Both the position numbers and the translations under genes were made by a program. Below the pieces are notes generated by a model, which was not told the origin of the DNA, searched no databases, and worked only from the letters and a program-made list of their open reading frames with translations. Positions 33,999 through 42,608 of a DNA stretch of 64,000 bases are shown here, one piece after another (position 1 is the first letter of the stretch; each line of letters begins with the position of its first letter). The stretch is from Sunxiuqinia sp963677175 (GTDB taxonomy: Bacteria > Bacteroidota > Bacteroidia > Bacteroidales > Prolixibacteraceae), in the NCBI GenBank assembly GCA_963677175.2, contig CAXXES010000001.1, positions 248,001-312,000 of the forward strand, given 5' to 3'.

Positions 33999-34874
33999 AT
34001 GAAGAATCCGAAGCATCTATACACGCTAATTACCGGAGCAAGTACAGGACTAGGGAAAGCATTTGCCATTGAATGTGCAAGACGTAAAATGAACCTGATC
34101 CTCATTTCGCTGCCTAATGAAGACTTGGAGAAATTAAGCGAAGCCCTAAAGCAAACCTACCACATTGAGGTTTTTTATAAAGAAACAGACCTGACAGACC
34201 GGAAAACAGTCATTGACTTTGCGAACTGGGCGACCGATAACTTTTCAATCAACATACTGATTAATAATGCAGGAATTGGCGGAACCCAGCATTTCATCAC
34301 TTCAGATCCGGACTACCTCGACAACATGATCCAACTGAATATCCGCGCCATGACGCTTTTGACCCGACTAATTCTTCCCGGACTAAAAATTCAGGATAAG
34401 GCTTATATTTTAAATGTTTCGAGCCTCGCCGCTTTTTCTCCCGTTCCGTATAAAACCATTTACCCAGCTACTAAAGCATTTATTTATCATTTCACAAGGG
34501 GGCTTGAAGCCGAGTTGAACGACACCAATGTCAGCGTGAGCGTTCTGACCCCCGGCCCCATCATGACCAATTCGGATGTTAGCAAGCGGATTAACGGTCA
34601 AAGCTTTTACATCAAGCTATCCATCATGACCCCCGAAAAAATCGCCCGGATTGCGGTCAAAAAATTACTACGGGGCAAGTCCGTCATTATTCCTGGTTTT
34701 ATGAGCCAGCTCAATGCTTTCTTTATCCGCTTGGCTCCTGAGAACTTTCGGATTTTGGTGGGCACTCGTATTTTCAAACGTGAAAATGGTAAAAAAAGAA
34801 TTCATGAAAGTATTGATAACCGGAGCAAACAGCCTGCTTGGAAGCAACCTGACCAGGAAACTATTGCAAGCTAG
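33999..34874 (+). CDS. SDR family NAD(P)-dependent oxidoreductase
   Basis: A short-chain dehydrogenase/reductase of the classical type. The cofactor motif is TGASTGLGKAFA (residues 10-21), NNAGIGGTQ follows, and the catalytic set is NVSSLAAFSP with YPATK. The substrate is unknown. The reading frame ends at 34874, 71 bases inside the downstream epimerase gene, and its last about 24 residues are unconserved-looking. The A7 run at 34791-34797 explains this: one more A would end the frame at a TGA overlapping the epimerase ATG (ATGA), the usual coupling geometry. So either the C-terminus is extended here, the run is miscalled, or slippage makes both forms. It is the first gene of a two-gene set with the epimerase. 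Confidence 0.88.
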   Translation: MKNPKHLYTLITGASTGLGKAFAIECARRKMNLILISLPNEDLEKLSEALKQTYHIEVFYKETDLTDRKTVIDFANWATDNFSINILINNAGIGGTQHFITSDPDYLDNMIQLNIRAMTLLTRLILPGLKIQDKAYILNVSSLAAFSPVPYKTIYPATKAFIYHFTRGLEAELNDTNVSVSVLTPGPIMTNSDVSKRINGQSFYIKLSIMTPEKIARIAVKKLLRGKSVIIPGFMSQLNAFFIRLAPENFRILVGTRIFKRENGKKRIHESIDNRSKQPAWKQPDQETIAS

Positions 34875-35826
34875 CTATGAAGTAAAAGGAATGGTGAGGG
34901 AAAGCAGCAAGCTACTCTCGTTGAAAGGTACTGCCCCAGAGCTGTTCAAAGGAAGCTTTTTGAATTCAGACGATTTGAGAAAAGCGCTTGCAGGCTGCCG
35001 GGTAGTGGTGCATGTGGCGGCCAACACCGCGCAATGGCCATCGGGCTACGAGCACTATAAAAAGGCCAATATTGACGGTACCCAACTGGTGCTCGAAGAA
35101 AGTAAAAAAGCCGGCATCGAGCGCTTTATTTTTGTGGGATCAGCTAACGCTTTTGGCCCTGGAAGCAAAGAAAATCCGGGCGACGAATCCTCCCCATTTA
35201 CCGAACTGCAGCACCAATCGGGCTACATGCGTAGCAAGTATAAGGCGCAACAGCTGGTACTTGACTTTCATCGCAAACACCATTTCCCGGCGACCGTTGT
35301 TAATCCCACATTTATGTTGGGAAAGCACGATGCCAAGCCCAGCTCGGGACAAATGTTGTTGATGGCGTACGGAAAAAAATTGATGCCTTTTCCTCCGGGG
35401 GGAAAGAATTTCGTTCATGTTGAAGATGTTGCGAATGGTATTGTCAGCGCCATTGAAAAAGGAAGAAACGGTCAATGCTACCTGCTGGCCAACGAAAACC
35501 TGAGCTACCAAGAGTTTTTCAGCAAAATGCAAACCGTGTGCGGCTGGCCCAAACAGTTGGTTAAATTGCCCAAAACACTGCTAACCCTTGCCGGACAAGC
35601 AGGAACACTGTATGAAAAATTGAGTGCCCAGCCAGCCAAACTCAACGCGATTAACACACGCCTACTCCAAACCGACAATTATTATTCGCCGGCAAAAGCC
35701 ATCAGCGAACTGCAGCTAGCACAAACCCCCATTGGAAAAGCGATCAGAGATGAGCTAGAGTGGTTTGATGAAAATGGGTATTTAAATTCTTACGACTTAA
35801 ATGTGAAAAAACGCTGCAGCAGGTAG
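34804..35826 (+). CDS. NAD-dependent epimerase/dehydratase family protein
   Basis: An extended-SDR protein of 340 residues from the ATG at 34804 (MKVLITGANSLLGSNLTRK). It shows the Rossmann motif TGANSLLG, VVVHVAANTAQWP, a catalytic-like Ser segment (FVGSANAFGPG) and YMRSKYKAQQLV with the YxxxK pair. This part resembles the dihydroflavonol-4-reductase/3-beta-HSD branch rather than sugar epimerases, so a hydroxysteroid-, aldehyde- or lipid-type substrate is possible but unproven. The start overlaps the upstream SDR frame by 71 bases. An in-frame start at 34714 lies deep inside that gene and is rejected. The 3' end overlaps the convergent gtrA-family gene by 37 bases. Confidence 0.87.
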   Translation: MKVLITGANSLLGSNLTRKLLQASYEVKGMVRESSKLLSLKGTAPELFKGSFLNSDDLRKALAGCRVVVHVAANTAQWPSGYEHYKKANIDGTQLVLEESKKAGIERFIFVGSANAFGPGSKENPGDESSPFTELQHQSGYMRSKYKAQQLVLDFHRKHHFPATVVNPTFMLGKHDAKPSSGQMLLMAYGKKLMPFPPGGKNFVHVEDVANGIVSAIEKGRNGQCYLLANENLSYQEFFSKMQTVCGWPKQLVKLPKTLLTLAGQAGTLYEKLSAQPAKLNAINTRLLQTDNYYSPAKAISELQLAQTPIGKAIRDELEWFDENGYLNSYDLNVKKRCSR

Positions 35827-36287
35827 CTGACAATAATAACAACACCAGTGGTAATCACCTTGGAAGGTGTTGGATAAAAGAAAAAATGCTCGACAAGCAA
35901 TTTTAGAAGGACGTAATTGAGCACGATATTCAGCATCGCAACTGAAAAATAGCGAACCAGTTGGACCCGCCCCCGAAGAATTGATTCGGTAAACACCAGA
36001 CCCCGCATCAACATAAACCCCAAAGGAAAGGTGACTAAAAAAGCGATAATAAAAGCACCAATATGTGGACTGATCGCTATACCCGACGACAGGTGAACCA
36101 CCTGCTTTTCAAGCACAAAGTTGTAGGAAACAAAATACAGAAGAATATCCAGCAAGGTATTTGATCCACCAATAGCCAGGTAGCGAAAGGTTTGTAAATC
36201 GAAAAACGGACGAAATAGTGGGTAAAAAAAATCGATTTTATCGAGAACGAATGATTTTGCCTTGAGATATTTGACTTGACCTTCCAT
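35790..36287 (-). CDS. GtrA family membrane protein
   Basis: A 165-residue protein with four predicted transmembrane helices (about 35-58, 70-95, 107-125 and 140-160). The GtrA-type first helix FRYLAIGGSNTLLDILLYF is present, with FPLGFMLMRGLVF between helices and VSYLLQRFFTF at the end. GtrA proteins are thought to help move lipid-linked sugars across the membrane for cell-surface glycosylation. No glycosyltransferase gene is adjacent, so the pathway is not evident. The gene overlaps the 3' end of the convergent epimerase gene by 37 bases. A TAATATTG sequence upstream is a one-mismatch -7 candidate. The 36288-36546 gap holds nothing else I recognise. Confidence 0.9.
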   Translation of the reverse strand: MEGQVKYLKAKSFVLDKIDFFYPLFRPFFDLQTFRYLAIGGSNTLLDILLYFVSYNFVLEKQVVHLSSGIAISPHIGAFIIAFLVTFPLGFMLMRGLVFTESILRGRVQLVRYFSVAMLNIVLNYVLLKLLVEHFFFYPTPSKVITTGVVIIVSYLLQRFFTFKS

Positions 36288-36546
36288 TTACCAGACTTTA
36301 ATTCAATTGGTTATCGCAATATTAGGTTCGGGTTCTGAAGTTTTTGAATCCAGTTTTCCCTGCCAAAATAGAAAGCTATTTACTTAAAGCAGGGGAGACA
36401 AAAATAAAAACTTTTATCGAGTTTTCGAGTATTTAAAACCTTGTTTTTCAAGGCAAGCCAAACAACAAACTGACATTCAACGTCAAACAATCACATCTTT
36501 CAAGAACCAGGCAAAGCATCTCCCCTTCAATATCGATCAAATGATC

Positions 36547-37374
36547 CTAAATGGAAAATGTTCCTTTTAGTTTGGGACCTTTGTCGGTCCACTCCAGACT
36601 GGCACACTGGGTATAATAATCGTGTTCAAAAAACAGGATGTAGTCCTTTGCAGCTGCTTCCTTCAAAAAAGCTTCCTTTTCCTCCATTGCGGTTACCGGG
36701 TACAAATCGTACGACGCCAGCCAAACAATGGGAATGTGTGCTTTGGTAGGAATCAGGTCCGAAGTGTACACATAAGTTTCTCCTTCGCTTTCAATGAGTG
36801 GAATGAGTTGCCCCGGTGTGTGCCCGTCGAAAAACCGGACGCTGATTCCGGGAAAAAGTTCGCCTTCGTTTTCAACCAACTGCATGTTCCCATCCGACTT
36901 CAGAAAATTCAATATGTCAGGAAAGAAAGCCGCCTGCTCACGAATGCTGGCTGTTGGGAAATGTTCCCATTGCCGTTTGCTGCACCAGTGCGTGGCCTTT
37001 GGGCAAAGCAACTTCAGCTGGCCGTCTTCATTCAACACCGCACCATTGCAGTGATCCCAATGCAAATGGGTGAACAGCACATCGGTAATGTCGTCGACAG
37101 CAAAGCCATGCACAGCCAGCGATTTTGGCAACGCTTCAGTATCTTCATGTCCGTTGTTTTTCCGCACCTTCTCCGGATAATGATTGCCGACACCAGCTTC
37201 AATCAAGATTTTCCGTTCACCCTGATCGACAAGCAAGCAACGCATGGTCAGCCGGGTAACGTTATTTTCATCGGTAGCATAAACCTTCGACCACAACGGC
37301 TTTGGAATCACGCTAAAAAGTGCGCCGCCATCGCACGAAAAATGGCCGGCGTGTATGGGAATTAATCGATTCAT
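36547..37374 (-). CDS. MBL fold metallo-hydrolase
   Basis: A 275-residue metallo-beta-lactamase-fold hydrolase. The metal-binding motif is THLHWDHCNGAV (HxHxDH), with a further His in FFDGHTPGQLIPLI, an Asp in YTSDLIPTKAHIP and a C-terminal FEHDYYTQ. The layout resembles the lactonase/AiiA-like and related groups more than RNase Z or beta-lactamases, but the substrate cannot be named. No signal peptide, so cytoplasmic. It lies 11 bases downstream of the DUF3810 gene on the same strand and is probably cotranscribed. Confidence 0.88.
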   Translation of the reverse strand: MNRLIPIHAGHFSCDGGALFSVIPKPLWSKVYATDENNVTRLTMRCLLVDQGERKILIEAGVGNHYPEKVRKNNGHEDTEALPKSLAVHGFAVDDITDVLFTHLHWDHCNGAVLNEDGQLKLLCPKATHWCSKRQWEHFPTASIREQAAFFPDILNFLKSDGNMQLVENEGELFPGISVRFFDGHTPGQLIPLIESEGETYVYTSDLIPTKAHIPIVWLASYDLYPVTAMEEKEAFLKEAAAKDYILFFEHDYYTQCASLEWTDKGPKLKGTFSI

Positions 37375-37385
37375 CTTTTTACTTT

Positions 37386-38480
37386 CTATGGGTTTAACAA
37401 TTTTTGAAGACGCTTGTTTGCCACCGAATCGGTTGAAAAATCCATTACATATTTCACCACGCCGGAGTAATCATCAATGCCCTGCTCAACCTTGTTTGTT
37501 TTCAGGTAAGCATCATTCACTTTCGAAGCATACTCGTCAATCTTCACATCGCGCAGCATCAACCAATGTTCTCGGATCCGTCGAAAATCAGCTTTCACCG
37601 GCTCCGAAATCTGCTTGACAAGCTCTGGATAAGCTTCGAGTTGGTAGGCTTCGTTCAAAAAATAGCGAAGCAAATAGAGGCTTGCGCTGTACTGAAGCAC
37701 CCGGTCCGAGCTGTTTGAGCAGACCAACCAAGCGTAGAAGTTAGCTTCGGCCTCGCCGGTAATTCCCAACTGGTGGGCTTTTTCATGCGCCAACACTAAG
37801 GGATATTGAATGGACAACAAGTGTTTGTTGAGTTGGACTTCGTTGAAAAACGGTCCGTAATAACCCAAAATAGTTGCCTTGGCAAAAAAACCGCTAAAGG
37901 TAATTGGCTTGGCGCGCCGCATTCCTGCCGGATAATCAATTTCAAGAAAAGCAGCAAACTGTTGGTACGAAGCCTCAACCAATGAATCAATGCGCGCCAC
38001 ATCAAGTGTATCGACGTTGACATAGGCTGCATTGGCCGATTCAATGAAGCCAGACAACACAGAAATAAAAACTTCCGTATCCGGCTCGCTCTCCGCAATC
38101 GTTAACCGTTCATTCAAATCCTGCCGATAATAATTGAAGCCCCACAGCCAGTAAAAAAGAATATACAGTCCGGCCAATGAATTCAACCAAAGCGCAAGAA
38201 ACGAATGCCAGTGCATACGCCGTAGTATAAGTGCAAGAATACTGAGCAGCCCAAGCACAATCAAGCCCACGTAAAGCAAGTCATCCAGCGAAAAGGAAAA
38301 CCAGCGGCTAACCGACGACAAAGCTATGGCAATAGACGGATAAAGTCCGCGGGAATACACCGACTCCGTCAATGCCGGAAAAGCAGCCAGCAATTCGGTC
38401 AGTAAAAAGGTAAACAGCGCCAGCCACAGGCCAATCCATCGCTTACTGAAAATTTGTTTCAGTCGTTCTTTTGCTTTCAC
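37386..38480 (-). CDS. DUF3810 family membrane protein with HExxH motif
   Basis: A 364-residue protein with three N-terminal membrane segments (about 15-35, 68-88 and 95-115) and a soluble C-terminal domain. The latter carries HEKAH (232-236) in LVLAHEKAHQLGITGEAEAN, with Glu243/Glu245 nine residues after the HExxH motif, an arrangement like zinc metallopeptidases. DUF3810 has no settled function as far as I know; a membrane-bound protease is inference from this motif. It is the first gene of a pair with the MBL hydrolase and has a TATTTTTG box upstream. It is divergent from mpl across a 145-bp gap. Confidence 0.85.
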   Translation of the reverse strand: MKAKERLKQIFSKRWIGLWLALFTFLLTELLAAFPALTESVYSRGLYPSIAIALSSVSRWFSFSLDDLLYVGLIVLGLLSILALILRRMHWHSFLALWLNSLAGLYILFYWLWGFNYYRQDLNERLTIAESEPDTEVFISVLSGFIESANAAYVNVDTLDVARIDSLVEASYQQFAAFLEIDYPAGMRRAKPITFSGFFAKATILGYYGPFFNEVQLNKHLLSIQYPLVLAHEKAHQLGITGEAEANFYAWLVCSNSSDRVLQYSASLYLLRYFLNEAYQLEAYPELVKQISEPVKADFRRIREHWLMLRDVKIDEYASKVNDAYLKTNKVEQGIDDYSGVVKYVMDFSTDSVANKRLQKLLNP

Positions 38481-38513
38481 TTGCTACAATCTCATTCTGG
38501 TTTTGAAGAAATC

Positions 38514-38521
38514 CAAAAATA
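38514..38521 (-). promoter_or_regulatory. -7 box (TATTTTTG) of the DUF3810 gene
   Basis: The minus-strand octamer matches TAnnTTTG, 33 bases before the ATG. On the other strand TATTTTTA at 38592-38599 is the one-mismatch candidate for mpl. Confidence 0.4.
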
Positions 38522-38625
38522 CAGGAAATCAGCCGAACTCCGAAATACCACTATTTTTCATTCTGAAAAGGAATACTTAAACTACTTTCGCTATTTTTAA
38601 ACGCTCAACGCTTAATTCAGACTTC

Positions 38626-40044
38626 ATGCACATTCATTTTATAGCCATTGGCGGAAGCGCCATGCACAACCTGGCCATTGCCCTTCATAAAAAAGGATAC
38701 CAGGTAACCGGCAGCGATGACGAGATTTTTGAACCGTCGAAAAGCCGCCTCGACCAGCTTGGCTTGCTGCCCAAACAACAAGGCTGGCAACCCGAATTCA
38801 TCACCGAAAAAATTGATGCCATTATTTTAGGTATGCACGCGCATCCCGACAACCCGGAACTAAAAAAAGCGCAGGAGCTTGGGTTGAAAATCTATTCGTA
38901 CCCCGAATACCTGTACGAGCAAACCAAAGACAAAACCCGCGTGGTGATTGGCGGTTCGCACGGAAAGACAAGCATCACCTCGATGATTATGCATGTGCTG
39001 AAAACCAACCATATTGACTTTGATTACATGGTTGGCGCCAAGTTGGAAGGCTTTGACACCATGGTTTCGCTGAAGAAAAACACCAAGATCGCGGTTTTCG
39101 AAGGCGACGAATACCTGTCGTCTCCCATTGACCGCCGCCCGAAGTTTCATCTGTATCATCCCCACATCGCCCTGCTGAGCGGCATTGCCTGGGACCACAT
39201 CAATGTGTTCCCGACCTTTGAAAACTACGTGGAGCAATTTCGGATCTTCACGGATAAAATCGAAAAAGACGGGGCGTTAATTTATTTCGAAGGGGATGAG
39301 ATTCTGAAGGCAATTGCTGACGGATCGCGCGCCGACATTCAAAAACAGGCTTATCGGGCACATCAATCAACGGTTGAAGATGGCGTAACTTACCTCAACC
39401 ACGGACAACGGAACGTCCGCTTGCAGGTTTTTGGCGATCACAACCTGCAAAACATAGCCGGAGCCAAATTGGTATGCGACAAACTGGGCATTAACGATGA
39501 GCAATTTTACCGCGCCATGATTTCGTTTAAAGGAGCCGACCGCCGTCTCGAAGTACTTTCCGAAAATAAAAACTGCACGGTTTTCTACGATTTCGCCCAT
39601 TCGCCATCGAAGCTGAAAGCCACCACAGCCGCGGTGAAAAAGCAATTCAGCAATCGCAAACTGGTCGCGGTGATGGAACTGCACACCTACAGTTCATTGA
39701 AAAAAGATTTTCTGCCCCAATACAAAAACTGCATGGACGAAGCCGACGAAGCCTTCGTTTTCTTCAACCCGAAAACCATTGCGCACAAACGCCTGGCCCC
39801 AATAACTGAAGCGGAAGTGGCTGCGGCTTTTGACAGCAACGGGCTGCAGGTCTTTACCGACCCGGAAGAATTATTTGAACAACTCCGGGCAAAAAACTGG
39901 AGCGACAAAAACCTGTTGATCATGACTTCCGGCAACTTCTCCGGACAGGATTTAAAAGCCTTTTCCAAAGAAATAACCGGCGATCCGGTCCGGTTTCAAC
40001 GAAAAGACAACTGGCTTCAACATCCGGATGGAATGATGAGCTAA
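38626..40044 (+). CDS. mpl: UDP-MurNAc:L-Ala-gamma-D-Glu-meso-DAP ligase
   Basis: A Mur-ligase-family enzyme that attaches recycled murein tripeptide to UDP-MurNAc in the cytosol. The 472-residue product opens with the Mpl/MurC Rossmann motif HFIAIGGSAMHNLAIALH (start at MHIHFIAIGG). The ATP loop GGSHGKTSITSMIMHVL follows near residue 105, then EGDEYLSSPIDRRPKFHLY, DFAHSPSK and a C-terminal domain with VVMELHTYSS-type sequence. SxAMHNLA rather than the MurC form and EGDEY favour Mpl over MurC, and no other mur genes are nearby. The dipeptidase gene begins 13 bases later, giving a plausible murein-peptide recycling operon. Confidence 0.9.
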   Translation: MHIHFIAIGGSAMHNLAIALHKKGYQVTGSDDEIFEPSKSRLDQLGLLPKQQGWQPEFITEKIDAIILGMHAHPDNPELKKAQELGLKIYSYPEYLYEQTKDKTRVVIGGSHGKTSITSMIMHVLKTNHIDFDYMVGAKLEGFDTMVSLKKNTKIAVFEGDEYLSSPIDRRPKFHLYHPHIALLSGIAWDHINVFPTFENYVEQFRIFTDKIEKDGALIYFEGDEILKAIADGSRADIQKQAYRAHQSTVEDGVTYLNHGQRNVRLQVFGDHNLQNIAGAKLVCDKLGINDEQFYRAMISFKGADRRLEVLSENKNCTVFYDFAHSPSKLKATTAAVKKQFSNRKLVAVMELHTYSSLKKDFLPQYKNCMDEADEAFVFFNPKTIAHKRLAPITEAEVAAAFDSNGLQVFTDPEELFEQLRAKNWSDKNLLIMTSGNFSGQDLKAFSKEITGDPVRFQRKDNWLQHPDGMMS

Positions 40045-40057
40045 AACGATAAACCGA

Positions 40058-41290
40058 ATGAAACAATTGATTTTACTATTCCTGCTGAGCTTGGGAATCC
40101 TGTTTGCCCAAGCAGAAGAGAAAGACTCACGACTTTGGAAAAAGGCTTTGCGCATTCACGAGCGCGCCCTCACCATCGACACCCATTGCGACACCCCGAT
40201 GGAAATGATTAAAAGCGGTTTCGATATTGGCGACGAACACCAAAGCCCCGACAGCCGTGTAGATTTGCCGCGCATGAAAGCCGGCGGGCTCGATGCGATG
40301 TTCTTTGCCGTGTGGGTTGGCCAGAAGCCACGGACGGATGAAAACTATATCTCAGCCTATCAGTTGGCGCACCAGATGCTGGATTCCATTCATTCGGCAG
40401 TCATCAAACATCAGGCAACAGCGAGCCTGACGCTGACTGCCGGTCAGGCTGCAACAATTGAAAGCGCTGGCAAGCGGGCAATTTATATAGGCATGGAAAA
40501 TGGTTTTCCCTTGGCTAAAAACCTCGAGCGGGTCGAGGAATTTTACAAGCGCGGCGTTCGCTACATCACGCTTTCGCATTCCTTTCACAATGATCTATGC
40601 GATTCGTCAAGTGACTTGGCCAAACCCGAGCACAACGGCGTCAGTGATTTTGGGCGGATGGTCATCCACGAAATGAACCGCCTGGGCATGATGGTCGATG
40701 TGTCGCACATTTCGGACCAGGCCTTTTTTGATGTGATGAACATGAGCCAGGCACCGGTCATCGCTTCGCACAGCAGTGTACGCGCCGTGTGCCGGCACGA
40801 CCGCAACATGAGCGATGAGATGATTCAAAAGCTGGCCGAAAACGATGGGGTCATTCAAATCTGTTTGCTCGACGATTACATCAAGAAGCCCGACACCACC
40901 ACCCAGCGTTACGCCGTTGAAAGCCGCCTGATGACCATTTACCGAACGGAATACAATCAAATGAACGACTCCGAAAAAGCAACTTTCAGCCAGGAATGGC
41001 AGGATATGAAGAAAAATTATCCGAAAAAACTACCGACTGTCAGCGATTTGGTTGACCACATCGATCATGTGGTGAATTTGGTTGGTGTTGATTATGTGGG
41101 CATTGGCAGTGATTTCGACGGCGGCGGCGGACTGGCCGATTGCGCCGATGTGAGCGAATTCCCCAACATTACCTACGAATTGCTGAAGCGCGGCTATTCT
41201 AAACGAGACATCAAAAAAATCTGGGGCGGCAACCTGCTACGCGTTTTCATGGAAGTGGAAAAAACCGCCGGCACCCTGGCTGGAAACTAA
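40058..41290 (+). CDS. membrane dipeptidase (M19, renal dipeptidase family)
   Basis: A 410-residue zinc dipeptidase. A signal peptide (about 1-20, LILLFLLSLGILFAQA) directs export, so it is periplasmic or membrane-attached. The family metal ligands are visible: THCDTP (HxD), the bridging Glu in IGMENGFPL, SHS in VIASHSSVRAVC, HDRNMSD, and GIGSDFDGGGGLADC with the conserved Asp. M19 enzymes cleave dipeptides, including L-Ala-D-Glu-type and D-amino-acid-containing ones. Together with mpl 13 bases upstream this suggests handling of murein-derived peptides, which is inference. The gene ends 20 bases before a 21-bp tandem-repeat array. Confidence 0.92.
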   Translation: MKQLILLFLLSLGILFAQAEEKDSRLWKKALRIHERALTIDTHCDTPMEMIKSGFDIGDEHQSPDSRVDLPRMKAGGLDAMFFAVWVGQKPRTDENYISAYQLAHQMLDSIHSAVIKHQATASLTLTAGQAATIESAGKRAIYIGMENGFPLAKNLERVEEFYKRGVRYITLSHSFHNDLCDSSSDLAKPEHNGVSDFGRMVIHEMNRLGMMVDVSHISDQAFFDVMNMSQAPVIASHSSVRAVCRHDRNMSDEMIQKLAENDGVIQICLLDDYIKKPDTTTQRYAVESRLMTIYRTEYNQMNDSEKATFSQEWQDMKKNYPKKLPTVSDLVDHIDHVVNLVGVDYVGIGSDFDGGGGLADCADVSEFPNITYELLKRGYSKRDIKKIWGGNLLRVFMEVEKTAGTLAGN

Positions 41291-41310
41291 AAGCAACAAA
41301 TAACTGCTCA

Positions 41311-41541
41311 ACATTTCCTAATTTCCGCTTTATGCATTCGAATGTGCACTCTATGCATTCGAATTTCCGCTTTATGCATCCGAATATGCGTTCCATGCAT
41401 CCAAATTTGCGTTTCATGCATCCGAATATGCGCTCCACGCATCCAAATATGCACTCGATGCATCCGAATGTGCACTCGATGCATCCGAATGTCTGCTCCA
41501 TGCATCCGAACAACTGCTTGATGCGTCGGAATTTTCAGTCT
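41311..41541. repeat. 21-bp tandem repeat array, 11 units in strict register
   Basis: Units start every 21 bases from 41311 (degenerate) through 41332, 41353 and on to 41521, with consensus ATGCATCCGAATRTGCRCTC plus one base. No indels occur between units; the first and last are the most diverged. ATGCAT, a palindrome, opens most units. Because 21 is a multiple of three, frames on both strands stay open: the plus frame repeats MHPN-M/V-R/H-S, and the minus frame repeats F-G-C-I/M-E/K-x-x. Neither frame has a convincing start region. The rest of 41542-41782 holds no gene that I can support. Confidence 0.9.
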
Positions 41542-41782
41542 GAAGCATCATAACATTCCCCAAACTGCGCCGAAATAGAAAACATTGCAGCAGATAATGC
41601 ATGGAATTCAGCGTGTCAAATTCCAACTTCATGCCTGTGTGTTTTTATTCAAAAGAGGCTGATAGGCAGATCGAACAGGAACAAAAAAAACATGACTATT
41701 CACAAAAACAGGTGAACGATTGATTGGATTTTAAAAAATAATTCGTAACTAGCATGACTAATTAATAAAGATTATTGTACTT

Positions 41783-42430
41783 ATGAATAAAAACCAAAAC
41801 AACCGCAAGGAAATGCATGACGCAGTCATCGCTTTTCTGGATGGCCAGCCCGAGAAATGGAGCTCCATCCCCAAAATTGTCGTTTTTAAAACCGAATTGA
41901 GTACCGTAAATCTGGCGATTGAACAATCGCAGGAATCGCAACTGGCCGCACAGGTTTTTGTTGGCGAAAGTAAACAACAGTTGAAAAAAACGATTGCACT
42001 GAAGGCCGACGTACTGAACGACGCGGCTGAAGCCTTCGCCGTGGTTACCGGAAACGCGGAACTGGAAAGCAAAATGGCCGCTTCGTATTCGGACCTGAAT
42101 GAGATGCGCAATAACGATTTTATCCCTAAAATTAAGGAAGTGATTGCCGAAGTAGAAACACACAAGGAAGTACTTGTGGCAGAGTATGGCATCACCGAAG
42201 AGCAAATTGAAGACCTGAAAGCCGACCTGGATCGTTTTCTGGAAGTGAACGGCGAACCACGGGCCTATAAAATTGCATCGACACAGGCCACCAAAAACCT
42301 GGCCGAGCTATTCAGCGAAGCCCACGACATTTTAACCACCAAGCTCGACAAGGTGATGAAAATCTTTAAACGCCGCGACCCCAACTTTTACAACGGCTAC
42401 CTGGCCGCCCGGGTGGTTGTAGACCGATAA
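41783..42430 (+). CDS. hypothetical helical protein (about 215 aa)
   Basis: I do not recognise a named family. The product is hydrophilic, predicted almost all alpha-helical and rich in Ala/Glu/Lys, with no signal peptide or membrane segment. A positively charged C-terminus reads MKIFKRRDPNFYNGYLAARV. The closing FYNGYLAARVVVDR recalls uncharacterised Bacteroidota proteins, but I cannot assign a role. The ATG at 41783 follows an AT-rich leader. Codon use resembles neighbouring housekeeping genes, so it is probably a real gene. A weak GC-rich stem and a T10 run after the stop may form a terminator and directly precede a G14 tract. Confidence 0.7.
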   Translation: MNKNQNNRKEMHDAVIAFLDGQPEKWSSIPKIVVFKTELSTVNLAIEQSQESQLAAQVFVGESKQQLKKTIALKADVLNDAAEAFAVVTGNAELESKMAASYSDLNEMRNNDFIPKIKEVIAEVETHKEVLVAEYGITEEQIEDLKADLDRFLEVNGEPRAYKIASTQATKNLAELFSEAHDILTTKLDKVMKIFKRRDPNFYNGYLAARVVVDR

Positions 42431-42487
42431 TCATCAAAGTCTCTCGATAACTCAAGAGCAAGGAGGGCCAGGCTTCGAGTCGGGCTC

Positions 42488-42511
42488 TTTTTTTTTTGGG
42501 GGGGGGGGGGG
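42488..42511 (+). repeat. T10-G14 homopolymer junction
   Basis: Ten Ts (42488-42497) run directly into fourteen Gs (42498-42511). The T-run ends a probable terminator of the preceding gene. The G-run lies 97 bases before the next ATG. Such G-tracts are prone to slippage in cells and to miscounting in assemblies. A 6-bp inverted repeat ATCCAC/GTGGAT lies at 42557-42574. Confidence 0.8.
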
Positions 42512-42608
42512 AAATGGTTGGAGAGAAAACAAAACACGCCAAGATAAGGCCGAAATATCCACGGGATTGTGGATGTACAGATGTTATGGCCAATTAAAAA
42601 ATAGAACC

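Noticed and set aside
36622..37365. Long plus-strand open frame opposite the MBL hydrolase gene
   Set aside because: It is antisense to a clear metallo-hydrolase with all metal motifs; the translation has no recognisable domain.
41247..41513. Minus-strand 88-codon Cys-rich heptad protein over the 21-bp array
   Set aside because: Its 3' part runs antisense into the dipeptidase gene and no promoter or conserved start is visible. All frames stay open simply because the period is a multiple of three.
41311..41541. CRISPR-like periodic repeats
   Set aside because: Units are contiguous with no unique spacers, are only 21 bases long, and no cas genes are nearby. It is a tandem minisatellite.
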